Counted from the stretch's first letter, positions 1 through 11,049 are shown. The stretch: 36,653 nucleotides of DNA from Mesobacillus boroniphilus JCM 21738 (GCF_000517385.1 NZ_BAUW01000041.1:1-36653), one strand, 5' to 3'. The notes: generated from the letters alone by a model not told the origin. Translations and numbers: made by a program.

Positions 1-41
1 AGCAAAGGTTTCTTGCATCGACGCCCAGAAGCGACTTTAAT

Positions 42-71
42 AATATAACATTTACTAACTGTATAAGTCAA
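42..71 (-). promoter_or_regulatory. rrn-type promoter, proximal (P2-like), reading leftward
   Basis: On the minus strand there is TTGACT (66-71) and TATATT (42-47) with an 18 bp spacer, or TTATAT at 17 bp. The downstream bases (attaaagtcgc) resemble the start of Bacillus rRNA leaders. In B. subtilis the rrnO operon follows gyrA in the same direction, so the 16S gene probably begins just outside the left edge. The rRNA itself is not in the window. Confidence 0.7.
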
Positions 72-126
72 TAACTTTTTTAAAAACTCTTAATTAGATG
101 TTGTTGTCTCGTTACTGACTTTGAAA

Positions 127-155
127 ATTATATCAGGCAAATTATTTTAATGCAA
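127..155 (-). promoter_or_regulatory. rrn-type promoter, distal (P1-like), reading leftward
   Basis: On the minus strand there is TTGCAT (150-155), a 17 bp spacer and a consensus TATAAT (127-132). It lies about 85 bp upstream of the proximal promoter, in the tandem P1/P2 layout typical of Bacillus rRNA operons. Together the two promoters fill the gap between the HD-GYP gene terminator and the window edge. Confidence 0.65.
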
Positions 156-263
156 TACTTTTTAATAACTTTCTATAAACTATCTAGTTTTTTAGCATCC
201 CCTCTTCCTGGATCCAAAAAGACAATGCCTGTTCAGCCATTTTGCATGCAATACAAAACTTAA

Positions 264-296
264 GAAGAAACAAAAGCCAGCATGAATAGCCGGCTT
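264..296 (-). terminator. Rho-independent terminator of the HD-GYP gene
   Basis: On the minus strand an 8 bp stem (289-296 with 274-281, one G-T wobble) and a 7-nt loop are followed by a T-rich tract. The stem includes the end of the stop codon. It separates the HD-GYP gene from the rrn promoters. Confidence 0.75.
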
Positions 297-1380
297 ATTG
301 GATGATTTCCTCGATATGCAAGTACCTGTTCTTTTCCAAAGGAAGAATCTGGTCTGTTTCTAGCAATTTAACCAACGGCCTTGCCGGATTCTTTTCTTCT
401 ACAAAAATGATTTCAGCTGCCTGTCCATCTGAAAGCCGGATTTTCGTGCCAACTGAATAATTCATTATTGCGGAACTCAATGCCTTCAGGACGGTAATGT
501 CGAATTCTCCAAATAGCTCCTCATTAATAATCTCGATCACTTTAAATGGAGAGTGTTTTGGCTTATAAATTCTTTCCGATGTCATTGCATGGAAGGAATC
601 AGCTACAGCAAGGATTTTTGCAAAAGGATGAATCCGGTTTGCCTTTTCACCAAATGGATAGCCGCTGCCATCCATTCTTTCATGGTGATGAAGAATCGCA
701 ATTTTTGTTGCCTCCTTCAACAATGAACTATTCTTTACCATTTGATAGCTGTAAGTAGGGTGCTTTTTGATTTCTTCAAATTCTTCTACTGTCAGAGTCG
801 TGTTCTTATTTAGAAGTGTTGGACTGACTTTTGCCATGCCGCAGTCCGATAAACATCCAGCCAGTGCAATCTGGGTTATATCCCCTTTGCTGTAATTCAG
901 CTTTTTGGCGATGAAGGCACTGATAATTCCTAAAGCCAATGGATGGTCGTATATGTATTCTGCTTTTGTTGAATAATGATGGAGATTGAATATATCTGAC
1001 GAAGTCATTTCAGCCTGCTCAATCAATGGGACAATAATGGTCCTTAATTTAGCAATGTCGATCTGCATTCCTGATTGCCAGGAGATAAACTCTCTTTTAA
1101 AGTTCTGTCTCGCCTGTAAAAACAAGTCGATAAAAGTTTCTCCACCCTCATTAGGCTTCAATCCGGATTTCTTATCACTGCCTGTTGAAGGTGCAAGCAA
1201 AGGCATCCCATTCACTAACGTTTTTTCAACATCCACTTCTTTAACCAAAAAAACTTTCAGTATATCGATTAGATGCTCAGACAATACTGTTTTTTTGTTC
1301 ATGATAGGTCTATTGGTTTTACTTAGTACATCATCAGTAAGGATACAGCCCTCTTTAAGATTGTCTACAAGTACGCGCAA
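295..1380 (-). CDS. HD-GYP domain protein with a degenerate HD motif
   Basis: A 361-residue protein read leftward from a TTG start, with GGGGTGG just upstream as ribosome binding site. The C-terminal two thirds is an HD-GYP domain, the family of cyclic-di-GMP phosphodiesterases. Visible are H146, the block around residues 176-184 where the usual HD pair reads S178-D179, H207, H231-H233 followed by E234, the GSGYP signature near 238-242, and a late aspartate at 261. The first half (about 1-130) has no domain I recognise, and there is no transmembrane segment. A gene of this type between gyrA and an rRNA operon is a common bacillus arrangement. Loss of the HD histidine, usually a metal ligand, makes catalysis doubtful, so it may bind a nucleotide or be a divergent enzyme. 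It has its own terminator and lies behind the gyrA terminator. Confidence 0.85.
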   Translation of the reverse strand: MRVLVDNLKEGCILTDDVLSKTNRPIMNKKTVLSEHLIDILKVFLVKEVDVEKTLVNGMPLLAPSTGSDKKSGLKPNEGGETFIDLFLQARQNFKREFISWQSGMQIDIAKLRTIIVPLIEQAEMTSSDIFNLHHYSTKAEYIYDHPLALGIISAFIAKKLNYSKGDITQIALAGCLSDCGMAKVSPTLLNKNTTLTVEEFEEIKKHPTYSYQMVKNSSLLKEATKIAILHHHERMDGSGYPFGEKANRIHPFAKILAVADSFHAMTSERIYKPKHSPFKVIEIINEELFGEFDITVLKALSSAIMNYSVGTKIRLSDGQAAEIIFVEEKNPARPLVKLLETDQILPLEKNRYLHIEEIIQ

Positions 1381-1432
1381 GGCTTTCCACCCCGGAATTT
1401 TAATTTTCTTACAATTATTTTACTTTATTTTA

Positions 1433-1464
1433 CCAAAAAAGAGGAACACATTTTTGTGTTCCTC
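1433..1464 (-). terminator. gyrA terminator
   Basis: A perfect 10 bp stem (1441-1450 with 1455-1464) with a TTTT loop. On the minus strand it is followed directly by a run of six T (1435-1440). It sits 10 bp beyond the gyrA stop codon. Confidence 0.9.
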
Positions 1465-1473
1465 TCAAAAAGT

Positions 1474-4029
1474 TTATTCTTCTCCCTCTTCAGCTGGTGT
1501 TTCAGTCACTTCTGCTTCTTCACTGCCAACTTCTTCAGGATCCAATGTTACTTCAGCATTTTCATTTTCATCTAGTTCGAGGTCTTCAGGTTTCTCTTCT
1601 TCCTTATCGACTTTAGCCACTGTCGCAACATATTCATTTTCCGCTTTATTAAGGTTGATTAATTTTACCCCTTGCGTATTACGTCCTGTCATTGAGATAG
1701 AGCTTACAGGGATCCGGATCAGGACACCGCCTGTTGTGATCAGCATGAGGTCTTCCTCACCAGTCACGACTTTCATCGTTACAAGGTCGCCGTTTTTATC
1801 AGTGATGTTACATGTCTTGATTCCTTTCCCGCCGCGTCCTTGCCTTCTGTATTCTTCAGATGGAGTTCGCTTGCCGTATCCGTTCTTCGTTACAACGAGG
1901 ATTTCAGCACTTTCTTCAAGGACTTCCATGCCGACAACTTCATCGTCTCCAGACAAGCTGATACCCTTTACTCCGGTAGCAGTACGGCCCATAGAACGGA
2001 CATCAGTTTCAGGGAAACGGATCAATAAGCCGTTCTTCGTACCGATAATCATTTCTTTGCTGCCGTCTGTCATTCGGACAGAGATCAATTCATCACCTTC
2101 ACGCAGGTTCAGGGCAATCAAACCATTGTTGCGGATATTCGCAAATGATGAGAGTGGTGAACGTTTTGAAATTCCTTCTTTCGTTGTGAAGAACAGGAAC
2201 CAGTCATCCACGAATTCTTCAACCGGAATGATGGCGTTGACCCATTCGCCCTTCTCGATTTCCAATAGGTTGATGATCGGGATTCCCTTCGCTGTCCTGC
2301 TGAATTCTGGGATTTCGTAACCCTTCGAACGATACACCTTACCCTTATTTGTAAAGAACAGGATGGTATCGTGCGTTGAAGTGGTGATCAGATGTTCTAC
2401 AAAATCATCTTCATTCGTTCCCATACCCTGGATTCCGCGTCCTCCGCGACGCTGCGCTCTATATGTAGATACAGGCAGGCGCTTAACGTAGCCATTATGT
2501 GTAAGAGTAATAACGATATTTTCACGAGGAATCAAGTCTTCATCCTCGATCATTTCCAAACCGCCCGAAACGATTTCCGTACGGCGCTCATCGTTGAAGC
2601 GCTCTTTGATTTCAGTAAGCTCTTCACGGATGATTTCAAGCACCTTTTCATTATCAGCAAGGATTGCTTTTAATTCCGAGATCAGCTGCATAAGATTTTG
2701 GAATTCTTCTTCGATCTTTTCGCGCTCCAAGCCTGTAAGCCTTTGTAGACGCATATCAAGGATTGCCTGTGCTTGCTTTTCAGATAACTTGAACTGTGTC
2801 ATCAATCCTTCTCTAGCGATATCCGTCGTGCGTGAGCTTCTGATCAGGCTGATGACCGCATCAAGGTTATCAAGCGCGATTCGCAGTCCTTCGAGAATAT
2901 GGCACGTGCTTCAGCCTTCCTAAGTTCAAACTCTGTGCGGCGTCTAATGACGATACCTGATGGTCAAGATAGTACTCAAGGCATTGCTTAAGGTTCAGAA
3001 CCTTCGGCTGTCCATCGACTAAAGCAAGAAGGTTGATGCCAAAGCTAGTCTGCAATGCAGTTTGTTTATAAAGGTTGTTTAAAAGGACATTGGCATTCGC
3101 ATCCTTGCGAACTTCAATGACAATCCTCATACCCTTACGGTCAGATTCATCCCGGAGGTCTGTAATGCCGTCAAGTCTCTTGTCACGGACTAATTCAGCG
3201 ATTTTCTCAATCAGCTTGGCTTTATTGACCTGGTAAGGAAGTTCCCTGACGATGATAACTTCCTTGCCGTTTGATTTCTGTTCGATCTCAACCTTCGCAC
3301 GCAGGGTAATTGAACCGCGGCCAGTCTCATAAGCTTTACGGATGCCGCTGCGCCCTAATATCATTCCCGCTGTCGGGAAGTCAGGTCCTGTGATGATCTC
3401 CATCAATTCCATGATCGTCATGTCAGGATCCTTACTGATTGCCAATACGCCATCTATAACCTCGCCAAGCTGGTGGGGAGGGATATTGGTAGCCATTCCA
3501 ACCGCGATACCGGAAGTACCGTTGACGAGCAGGTTCGGAAACCTTGAAGGCATGACAATCGGTTCTCTTTCAGAACCGTCATAGTTGTCCTGATAGTCAA
3601 TTGTATCTTTATTGATGTCACGCAATAGTTCCATCGAAATTTTCGACATACGTGCTTCTGTGTAACGCATCGCTGCTGCCGCGTCGCCATCGACAGAACC
3701 GAAGTTCCATGTCCATCGACAAGCATGTAACGGTAGTTAAAATCCTGTGCCATACGGACCATTGTGTCGTATACAGCAGAGTCACCGTGCGGGTGATACT
3801 TACCGATTACTTCACCGACGATCCTCGCTGATTTTTTGTATGCCTTGTCTGAATGCATGCCAAGATCATGCATCGCGTACAGAATCCTTCTATGTACCGG
3901 CTTCAAGCCGTCACGGACATCTGGTAAAGCACGTGCCACGATAACACTCATGGCATAATCCAGGAAGGATGAACGCATTTCCTGGCTAATATTAATCTCT
4001 TTTACACGTGGATTTGGTGTTTCAGACAT
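1474..4029 (-). CDS. gyrA: DNA gyrase subunit A (three frame breaks)
   Basis: GyrA is the breakage-reunion subunit of gyrase and introduces negative supercoils together with GyrB. The start is ATG at 4029, behind AGGAGG. The product is split by three apparent single-base deletions: near 3704-3707 (just after LVDGHG), near 2954-2956 (after the YLDHQ block) and near 2901-2902 (inside the RAHILEG block). Restoring them gives about 852 residues, family-like in length. The active-site tyrosine is Y123 in the RYTEARM motif. The quinolone-determining positions read S84 and D88, a wild-type-like combination. The C-terminal domain carries the GyrA box [10 protein letters not shown] and ends in a long acidic tail. 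The protein is essential and resumes homology after each break, so I read the breaks as sequence errors. It lies downstream of gyrB behind a probable gyrB terminator and has its own terminator. Confidence 0.93.
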
Positions 4030-4109
4030 TTAAGAGAGACCTCCTTTAGGAACTCTGTTCAGCATGGCCATGTATGGGGGAAACGCTCTGCGCGGCCCCT
4101 GGCCATTTC

Positions 4110-4144
4110 AGAAAAAGCAGGATAGAGGCAGAACCTACTATCCT
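4110..4144 (-). terminator. Probable gyrB terminator
   Basis: On the minus strand a stem of about 10 bp (4134-4144 with 4119-4128, one bulged base) and a 5-nt loop are followed by GCTTTTTC. It lies 13 bp after the gyrB stop, so gyrA probably also has its own promoter in the 4030-4110 gap, although I see no clear one. Confidence 0.6.
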
Positions 4145-4156
4145 GAGCATATATTA

Positions 4157-6094
<1,938 letters not shown>

Positions 6095-6195
6095 CTACAC
6101 TTTCATTTTCACTCAACTTTTTTATAAAATTTAGTTATTAGCTATTTCCGCATATATCGTTGTTTTTCGACAATTTTTGCGAATACGCCGATCTA

Positions 6196-6444
6196 TTAAA
6201 ATTCCTGTACGGATAATTTTTGGGAGCGTTTCTTTAATGTTCCTGATGCAAGTGGGGAATAATATATTTGATTTCCTGTTACCACGATTGACTTGACTGT
6301 TCCTTTGGCCAAATAAATAATCTGCTGGTCCTGGCGCGTTATGAACTCTTCCATGAACGGAGAAGAACTGGCGCTTTCGATATCTAATATAGCTATAATA
6401 TCTTTTGTCCTTAAAAGGACTTCTTCACCAACATGCAAATACAT
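6196..6444 (-). CDS. remB: Extracellular matrix regulator RemB (YaaB)
   Basis: A small protein of 82 residues, close to the 81 of B. subtilis RemB, which affects biofilm matrix gene expression in that species. The start is ATG 6444, with GAGGTGG 5 bp upstream; a GTG at 6453 is in frame but lies inside the ribosome binding site. The family match rests on the N-terminal MYLHVGEEV.L.T.DI block and the C-terminal IYYSPL.SGTLKKR block. It starts 10 bp after the recF stop, so the two are probably co-transcribed. Confidence 0.85.
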   Translation of the reverse strand: MYLHVGEEVLLRTKDIIAILDIESASSSPFMEEFITRQDQQIIYLAKGTVKSIVVTGNQIYYSPLASGTLKKRSQKLSVQEF

Positions 6445-6454
6445 GTAGTCCACC

Positions 6455-7572
6455 TCATTGGATTCTTGACATTTCGCCGGTCTTCACGTTATAAGTGGCT
6501 GCTTCCCTTAAAGTCTGATGGTCGATTCCATCCACACTTGTTGTGGTGACAAATGTTTGAACTTTGCCCTGGATGGTATTCAATAAATGGGATTGGCGAT
6601 AGTCATCTAACTCAGACAGGACATCATCAAGCAGCAAGATTGGAAATTCCCCAATTTCTGAATTGATCAATTCGATTTCTGCCAACTTTACCGAAAGTGC
6701 CGTCGTCCTCTGCTGGCCCTGGGAACCAAATGTATGGACATCGCGGCCATTCACTAAAAATTGCAGGTCATCCCTGTGCGGCCCGAACATGGTGGTGCCG
6801 CGATCAATTTCCCTTGTCTTTATTTTAGCAAATTTTTCTTCGTACACTGCTATCATTTTCGACAAATCATGATCTTCTGATACGTCTGCGGAAGGTTTAT
6901 ACACGATTTTCAATTCCTCAAGCCCTCTGGATATGCCTTGATGGATCGGCAATGCCCATTGTTCAAGCAAATGAAGGAATTCAAAACGCTTCACAATGAT
7001 CCTGCAGCTGCCTGGATAAACTGTTCCGTCAGGATATCGAGCATGGTATGGTCACTTGTTTTTTTGATTTGCAGCTGTTTCAAATAATGGTTACGCTGCT
7101 GGAGAATTTTGTTGTACTGTCCCATATCATGCAAATAAATCGCAGAAACCTGTCCTATTTCCATATCGATAAATCGTCTTCTTACTTGAGGGCTCCCTTT
7201 TACCAGGTTAAGGTCCTCAGGCGCAAACATGACGACATTCATATTGCCGATATACTGGCTAAGCTTCCGCTGTTCGAGATGATTGACTTTGGCCTTCTTG
7301 CCTTTTTTCGATATGACAAGCTGCATTGGCAATGATCCGTTGCTTTTTTTAATCCGTCCTTCTATTTTAGCATATTCCTCTTCCCAGCGAATCAAATCTT
7401 TATCATTGGAAGTACGGTGCGATTTTGCCATTGCCAATACATAGATGGACTCCATGACATTCGTTTTTCCCTGGGCATTCTCCCCGAGGATGACATTGAC
7501 CTTATTTTCAAATGTCGCCTCTAATCCCTGATAATTCCGGTAATTCCGTAATTGCAGTTCCTCTATATACAT
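6455..7572 (-). CDS. recF: DNA replication and repair protein RecF (one frame break)
   Basis: RecF is an SMC-like ATPase that loads RecA at single-strand gaps. The start is ATG 7572. The Walker A motif is GENAQGKTN near residue 30, and the C-terminal signature and Walker B region reads [11 protein letters not shown]. The frame breaks near 7002-7003, where one missing base turns the AARIIVKRF stretch into an early stop. Restoring it gives about 372 residues, the usual length. The N-terminal half and C-terminal half both match RecF without gaps, which points to a sequence error. It lies 19 bp after rlbA and just before remB. Confidence 0.92.
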
Positions 7573-7591
7573 GAACAGTTCATCCTCTGGA

Positions 7592-7807
7592 TTATTGCGT
7601 TATGCTGAACTCGCCAAAACCAGGAATCGATACCTGGTCTCCGGAACGAAGCTTCCTTCCTCTTCGCTGATCTTGTTCACCATTGATAAAAACATCATGT
7701 TCACTTAAAAACCACTTTGCCATTCCGCCTGATTGAATTACATCGGCAAGTTTCAGGAATTGGCCAAGCGTGATATATTCCGTATCAATTTTTATTTCCT
7801 CATTCAC
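7592..7807 (-). CDS. yaaA: S4-domain protein RlbA/YaaA
   Basis: A 71-residue S4-like RNA-binding protein, the same length as B. subtilis YaaA, which has been linked to ribosome assembly. I choose GTG 7807 as start because AAGGGTG lies 6 bp upstream and the family length then fits; an in-frame GTG at 7816 overlaps that site. The conserved core is [20 protein letters not shown] near residues 12-31, followed by RRGRKL. It begins a transcript separate from dnaN, behind the promoter at 7846-7874, and leads into recF. Confidence 0.88.
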   Translation of the reverse strand: MNEEIKIDTEYITLGQFLKLADVIQSGGMAKWFLSEHDVFINGEQDQRRGRKLRSGDQVSIPGFGEFSITQ

Positions 7808-7845
7808 ATTTCTCACCCTTTTCTTCCAAAAGGACTTAATGCTTT

Positions 7846-7874
7846 ATTTTACTAAATTTTTTCCATAGAAACAA
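7846..7874 (-). promoter_or_regulatory. Promoter for yaaA-recF-remB
   Basis: On the minus strand there is TTGTTT (7869-7874), a 17 bp spacer and TAAAAT (7846-7851), about 40 bp upstream of the yaaA start and downstream of the dnaN terminator and repeat copy A. Confidence 0.55.
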
Positions 7875-7886
7875 ATTTTCTTATTA

Positions 7887-8127
7887 AAAGAAAAGCGTAA
7901 ACGCCTTGGTCAGCCCCGACAAGCGCTGGAGGGCCGACCAGTGAAGTCGTTTTTTGACTTCATTGGTCGGACCGAAATCGAAAAGTATAGCCGACTGCCA
8001 AGAAACGCAGAAACTGGAGACTCCGCCGTCAGAAGCGCTTTTTGCTTCTGACGGCGGAGTTGAAGTTTCGGAGTTTCTAGGAGGCGACACTAGACAAGCG
8101 ACTCGAGGGGCTAGGCGCTGGAGCTGG
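7887..8127 (-). repeat. Dispersed structured repeat, copy A (long form)
   Basis: Reading the minus strand, the element opens with AGCTCCAGCGCCTAGCCCC and closes with GGGGCTGACCAAGGCG, then a GCGTTTACGC palindrome and a T run. These ends pair as AGCGCC/GGCGTT and AGCCCC/GGGGCT. Inside are a 15 bp hairpin (7934-7948 with 7956-7970, one mismatch) and an extra unit with a perfect 17 bp hairpin (8020-8036 with 8044-8060) flanked by further partly paired sequence (8001-8080). It fills the dnaN-yaaA gap between the dnaN terminator and the yaaA promoter. No open reading frame in it looks real. Confidence 0.8.
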
Positions 8128-8167
8128 ACAATTCTCGAAGTAAATTTATCACTTTCTTCTCTTATAG

Positions 8168-8196
8168 AAAAAAAACCACCAGCAAAAAACTGGTGG
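8168..8196 (-). terminator. dnaN (dnaA-dnaN operon) terminator
   Basis: On the minus strand a 7 bp stem (8190-8196 with 8176-8182) and a 7-nt loop are followed by eight T (8168-8175), 10 bp past the dnaN stop. It separates the dnaA-dnaN transcript from yaaA-recF. Confidence 0.88.
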
Positions 8197-8206
8197 CGTT
8201 AAGGAA

Positions 8207-9343
8207 TTAGTAAGTCCTTACCGGCAGGATTAGCTGCAGGATGGAGTCGTCGTGTAGCGGACGGATGACGAATGGTCTCATTGCGCCTGTGAAGCTGATT
8301 TGGATTTCTGTTCCTTCCAATGCTTTCAGGGCATCCATCATGTACTTCGCGCTGAATGAAATTTTCAGGTCTTCCCCATCGATTGATTGGCTTTGGATTT
8401 CTTCTACAACAGTACCGATTTCCGGTGTGTTTGACGAAACCTCGATTGCGCCGCCTTCGATTGTGGAAAACTTAACGACATTATTTCTTCCCTCTCTGGC
8501 TAGCAGGGATGCACGATCGATCGCCTGAAGGAATTCCTTCGTGTTTACGACTACATCTGTTTTACTCTCAGTCGGAATCAATCTTCCTGTGTCAGGGTAA
8601 TTTCCTTCGAGCAGCCTTGAGAAGAATAGTAAATGTTTCGCTTTAAACAATACCTGGTTTTCTGTAATGACGATATCCACTGATTCTGAGCTGTCATCAA
8701 GGATTTTGCTCAATTCTGTCAAACTTTTACCCGGAATGACCACATTATAGCTGCCAGTGTTTTCTGCCTCGAGTTTCGCTTTTCTCAATGCAAGCCTGTG
8801 GCTATCTGTTGCAATACAGATCAATTCATTGTTTTCGACCTTCCAGTTTACACCTGTCAAGATTGGGCGTGTTTCTGAGGTGGACACTGAAAAGACAGTC
8901 TGGCGGATCAGGCCTTTCAATAAGTCTGTAGGAATTTTGAATACATGCTCTTCCGAAATTTGCGGAAGATGTGGATATTCCTCAGCATCAAGGCCATTTA
9001 GGTTAAATTCTGATTTCCCAGAACGGATAACGGTCTGCAGATTGTGATGGACTTCGATTTCTACTGTATCTGTAGGAAGCTTTTTAACGATTTCACTAAA
9101 GAAACGCGCCTGCAAAACAATGGATCCTGGCTGTTTGATTTCAACGATCTCATCTCCATCTTCTTCTCTGGGGATGAAAGATTCGATCGAAATATCAGAA
9201 TCGCTGCCTGTAAGAGTTACTCCCTCTTCGTTAGCACCAATCTTAATACCAGTCAAAATTGGAATTGTTGTTCTGCTTGTCACTGCCTTCATTACGTCTT
9301 GGACGCTTTGAAGCAATGAATCACGCTGGATAATAAATCTCAT
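8207..9343 (-). CDS. dnaN: DNA polymerase III beta sliding clamp
   Basis: The ring-shaped processivity clamp of the replicase, 378 residues as in B. subtilis, in three topologically similar domains with no frame break. The start is ATG 9343 behind GGAGGC. The N-terminus MRFIIQRDSLLQSVQDVMKA and the C-terminal PVRTY end match the family, including the hydrophobic pocket end that binds clamp partners. It follows dnaA across the origin unwinding region and is ended by a strong terminator, so dnaA-dnaN is probably one operon. Confidence 0.97.
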   Translation of the reverse strand: MRFIIQRDSLLQSVQDVMKAVTSRTTIPILTGIKIGANEEGVTLTGSDSDISIESFIPREEDGDEIVEIKQPGSIVLQARFFSEIVKKLPTDTVEIEVHHNLQTVIRSGKSEFNLNGLDAEEYPHLPQISEEHVFKIPTDLLKGLIRQTVFSVSTSETRPILTGVNWKVENNELICIATDSHRLALRKAKLEAENTGSYNVVIPGKSLTELSKILDDSSESVDIVITENQVLFKAKHLLFFSRLLEGNYPDTGRLIPTESKTDVVVNTKEFLQAIDRASLLAREGRNNVVKFSTIEGGAIEVSSNTPEIGTVVEEIQSQSIDGEDLKISFSAKYMMDALKALEGTEIQISFTGAMRPFVIRPLHDDSILQLILPVRTY

Positions 9344-9524
9344 TTTTCAGCCTCCGTTTAGGAATAATTTTTTCTTTAATGCATATATTAATATGTTTTA
9401 AAAAATAGTAGAAGTACTAGTAGGGCCTGTGGATTTGTGGATAAGTCGGTTTGTTCAAAGGAAACACAGCCTATCCACATGTGGATAGGCTGTGCGTAAC
9501 CAACGGAGAGTTATTCACATTTTC
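9344..9524. other. oriC, downstream half: DNA unwinding module between dnaA and dnaN
   Basis: From left to right on the plus strand there is an AT-rich tract (about 9361-9405), six trinucleotides TAG TAG AAG TAC TAG TAG (9406-9423), a GGCC step (9424-9427), two tandem DnaA boxes (TGTGGATTT at 9428-9436 and consensus TGTGGATAA at 9436-9444), two abutting boxes in a 30 bp palindrome (9465-9494), and TTATTCACA (9511-9519). The order AT tract, DnaA-trios, GC step and boxes is the one described for the B. subtilis unwinding module, so strands should open at 9361-9405. This is established for B. subtilis and inferred here. Confidence 0.82.
9465..9494. repeat. Perfect 30 bp palindrome holding two abutting DnaA boxes
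   Basis: CACAGCCTATCCACA (9465-9479) is followed directly by its exact reverse complement (9480-9494). The inner 18 bp are two head-to-head boxes of the form CTATCCACA with no spacer. On the minus strand the palindrome could also form a hairpin followed by TTTCCTTTG, a possible attenuator between dnaA and dnaN. Confidence 0.85.
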
Positions 9525-10869
9525 CTAAACCCTTAATTGTTCATTTATATCTTTCAACTGTTTTTGCAGGTTCATATCTACTGAAATCATTTTAGATATT
9601 TTTTCATGGGCATGGATGACTGTTGTATGGTCACGGCCCCCGAATTCTTCGCCGATCTTGGGCAGAGAGAAATCTGTCAGCTCTCTTGATAAGTACATGG
9701 CGATTTGCCTAGGATATGCTACAGATTTCGTCCTTTTCTTCGCTTTAAAGTCCTCCAGCTTCACATTGAAATGCTGTCCGACAACCCTTTGGATGTCGAG
9801 AATCGTGATAACTTTCGGCTTTGAGCTAGGGATAATATCCTTGAGGGCTTCAGCTGTCAGGTCCGCATTGATATCCTTATTGATAAGTGAAGAATAAGCG
9901 ACGACACGAATCAAAGCTCCCTCAAGTTCACGGATGTTGGAGTCGATTTGGTTTGCGATATAAAGCATAGCCTCATTGGGAATATCCAGGCCTTCTGCTT
10001 TAGCTTTTTTACGAAGGATCGCAATCCGAGTTTCAAGGTCTGGCGGAGTGATATCCGTAATCAAACCCCATTCGAAGCGAGATCTCAGCCTGTCTTCAAG
10101 TGTTGGAATTTCTTTAGGCGGACGGTCACTTGAGATGACAATCTGCTTGCTTTCCTCATGCAATGTATTGAATGTATGGAAAAATTCTTCCTGAGTCTGT
10201 TCTTTTCCCGCCAGGAACTGAATATCATCAATGAGCAGGACATCGACATTTCGGTATTTATTGCGGAAATCCCCCGCTTTGTTGTCCCTGATAGAGTTGA
10301 TGAATTCATTCGTGAACTTTTCAGAAGACAAATAAACCACCTTGGCATTCGGATTATGATCCTGGACGTAGTGGCCGATTGCGTGCATCAAGTGGGTTTT
10401 GCCAAGTCCTACGCCCCCATAAATGAATAAAGGGTTATAGGCTTTTGCCGGCGCTTCAGCTACTGCAAGCGACGCCGCGTGGGCGAAACGGTTGCCTGAA
10501 CCAATGACAAAAGTATCGAATGTATACTTGGGATTCAGCATGCTGACAGGCAGATCCGGAATATCATCTTCTTTTTACTCTTCTTGGCGGCAATGGAATG
10601 TCGAGATCTTCTTCGTTCTGATTCTGGGGAATAATGAATTTTACAGAAAGCTCTTCACCAGTGATTTCATACAATATACCGCTGATTAACTGGGAATAAC
10701 GTTCTTCCAGCCAGTCACGGGCAAACTCATTCGGGGCTATAATCGTAAGGACATCACCCTGCAAGGAATGTGCCTTTGTTGATTTAAGCCATGTATCGAA
10801 ACTTGGCTTGCTGATCTTTTTCTCGACTTTAGCGAGAGCGCTGTTCCATAGATCTGCAATGTTCTCCAA
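9525..10869 (-). CDS. dnaA: Chromosomal replication initiator DnaA (one frame break)
   Basis: DnaA is the AAA+ protein that binds DnaA boxes and opens oriC. Two adjacent TTG codons can start it, at 10872 and 10869. I take 10869 because AGGAGG then lies 8 bp away and the product begins MENI as in B. subtilis. The frame breaks in a T run at 10572-10576 (A run on the coding strand). Two restored A give the linker V-K-K-E-D-D and a protein of 448 residues. Domain I is at residues 1-85. The AAA+ part has Walker [10 protein letters not shown] and Walker B LLIDDIQF. Domain IV has the DNA-binding signature [11 protein letters not shown]. DnaA boxes on both sides suggest autoregulation. Confidence 0.94.
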
Positions 10870-11049
10870 CAAGTATCCCTCCTTTTTTCCTCGTTTTTAC
10901 GCTTTTTACTCTATATCTGGCTGCATTTGCACTCACAATTTCACACAAATCTTCTGGCCTTTCAGGATAATAGTCTGCTCGAAAAGCATAAAATCAAAGG
11001 TTATACATACTGTACAACCCCTGAATTAATAAATATACAAAACTATTAA

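Noticed and set aside
986..2320. A 444-codon plus-strand frame opposite gyrA
   Set aside because: It is antisense to conserved GyrA coding sequence, its product is Ser/Pro-rich with no recognised domain, and it is a typical shadow frame.
2870..3710. gyrA as a real pseudogene or a programmed frameshift
   Set aside because: Three separate -1 type breaks with perfect resumption of an essential protein, and no slippery heptamer plus structure at each site. Similar breaks occur in many other essential genes of the window.
7887..8127. Repeat copy A as an insertion sequence
   Set aside because: No transposase frame and no obvious target-site duplication; the only shared features are paired ends and hairpins, so at most a non-autonomous element.
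7954..8202. Small frames inside repeat copy A (either strand)
   Set aside because: They run through perfect hairpins and the dnaN terminator, with no family match or ribosome binding site.
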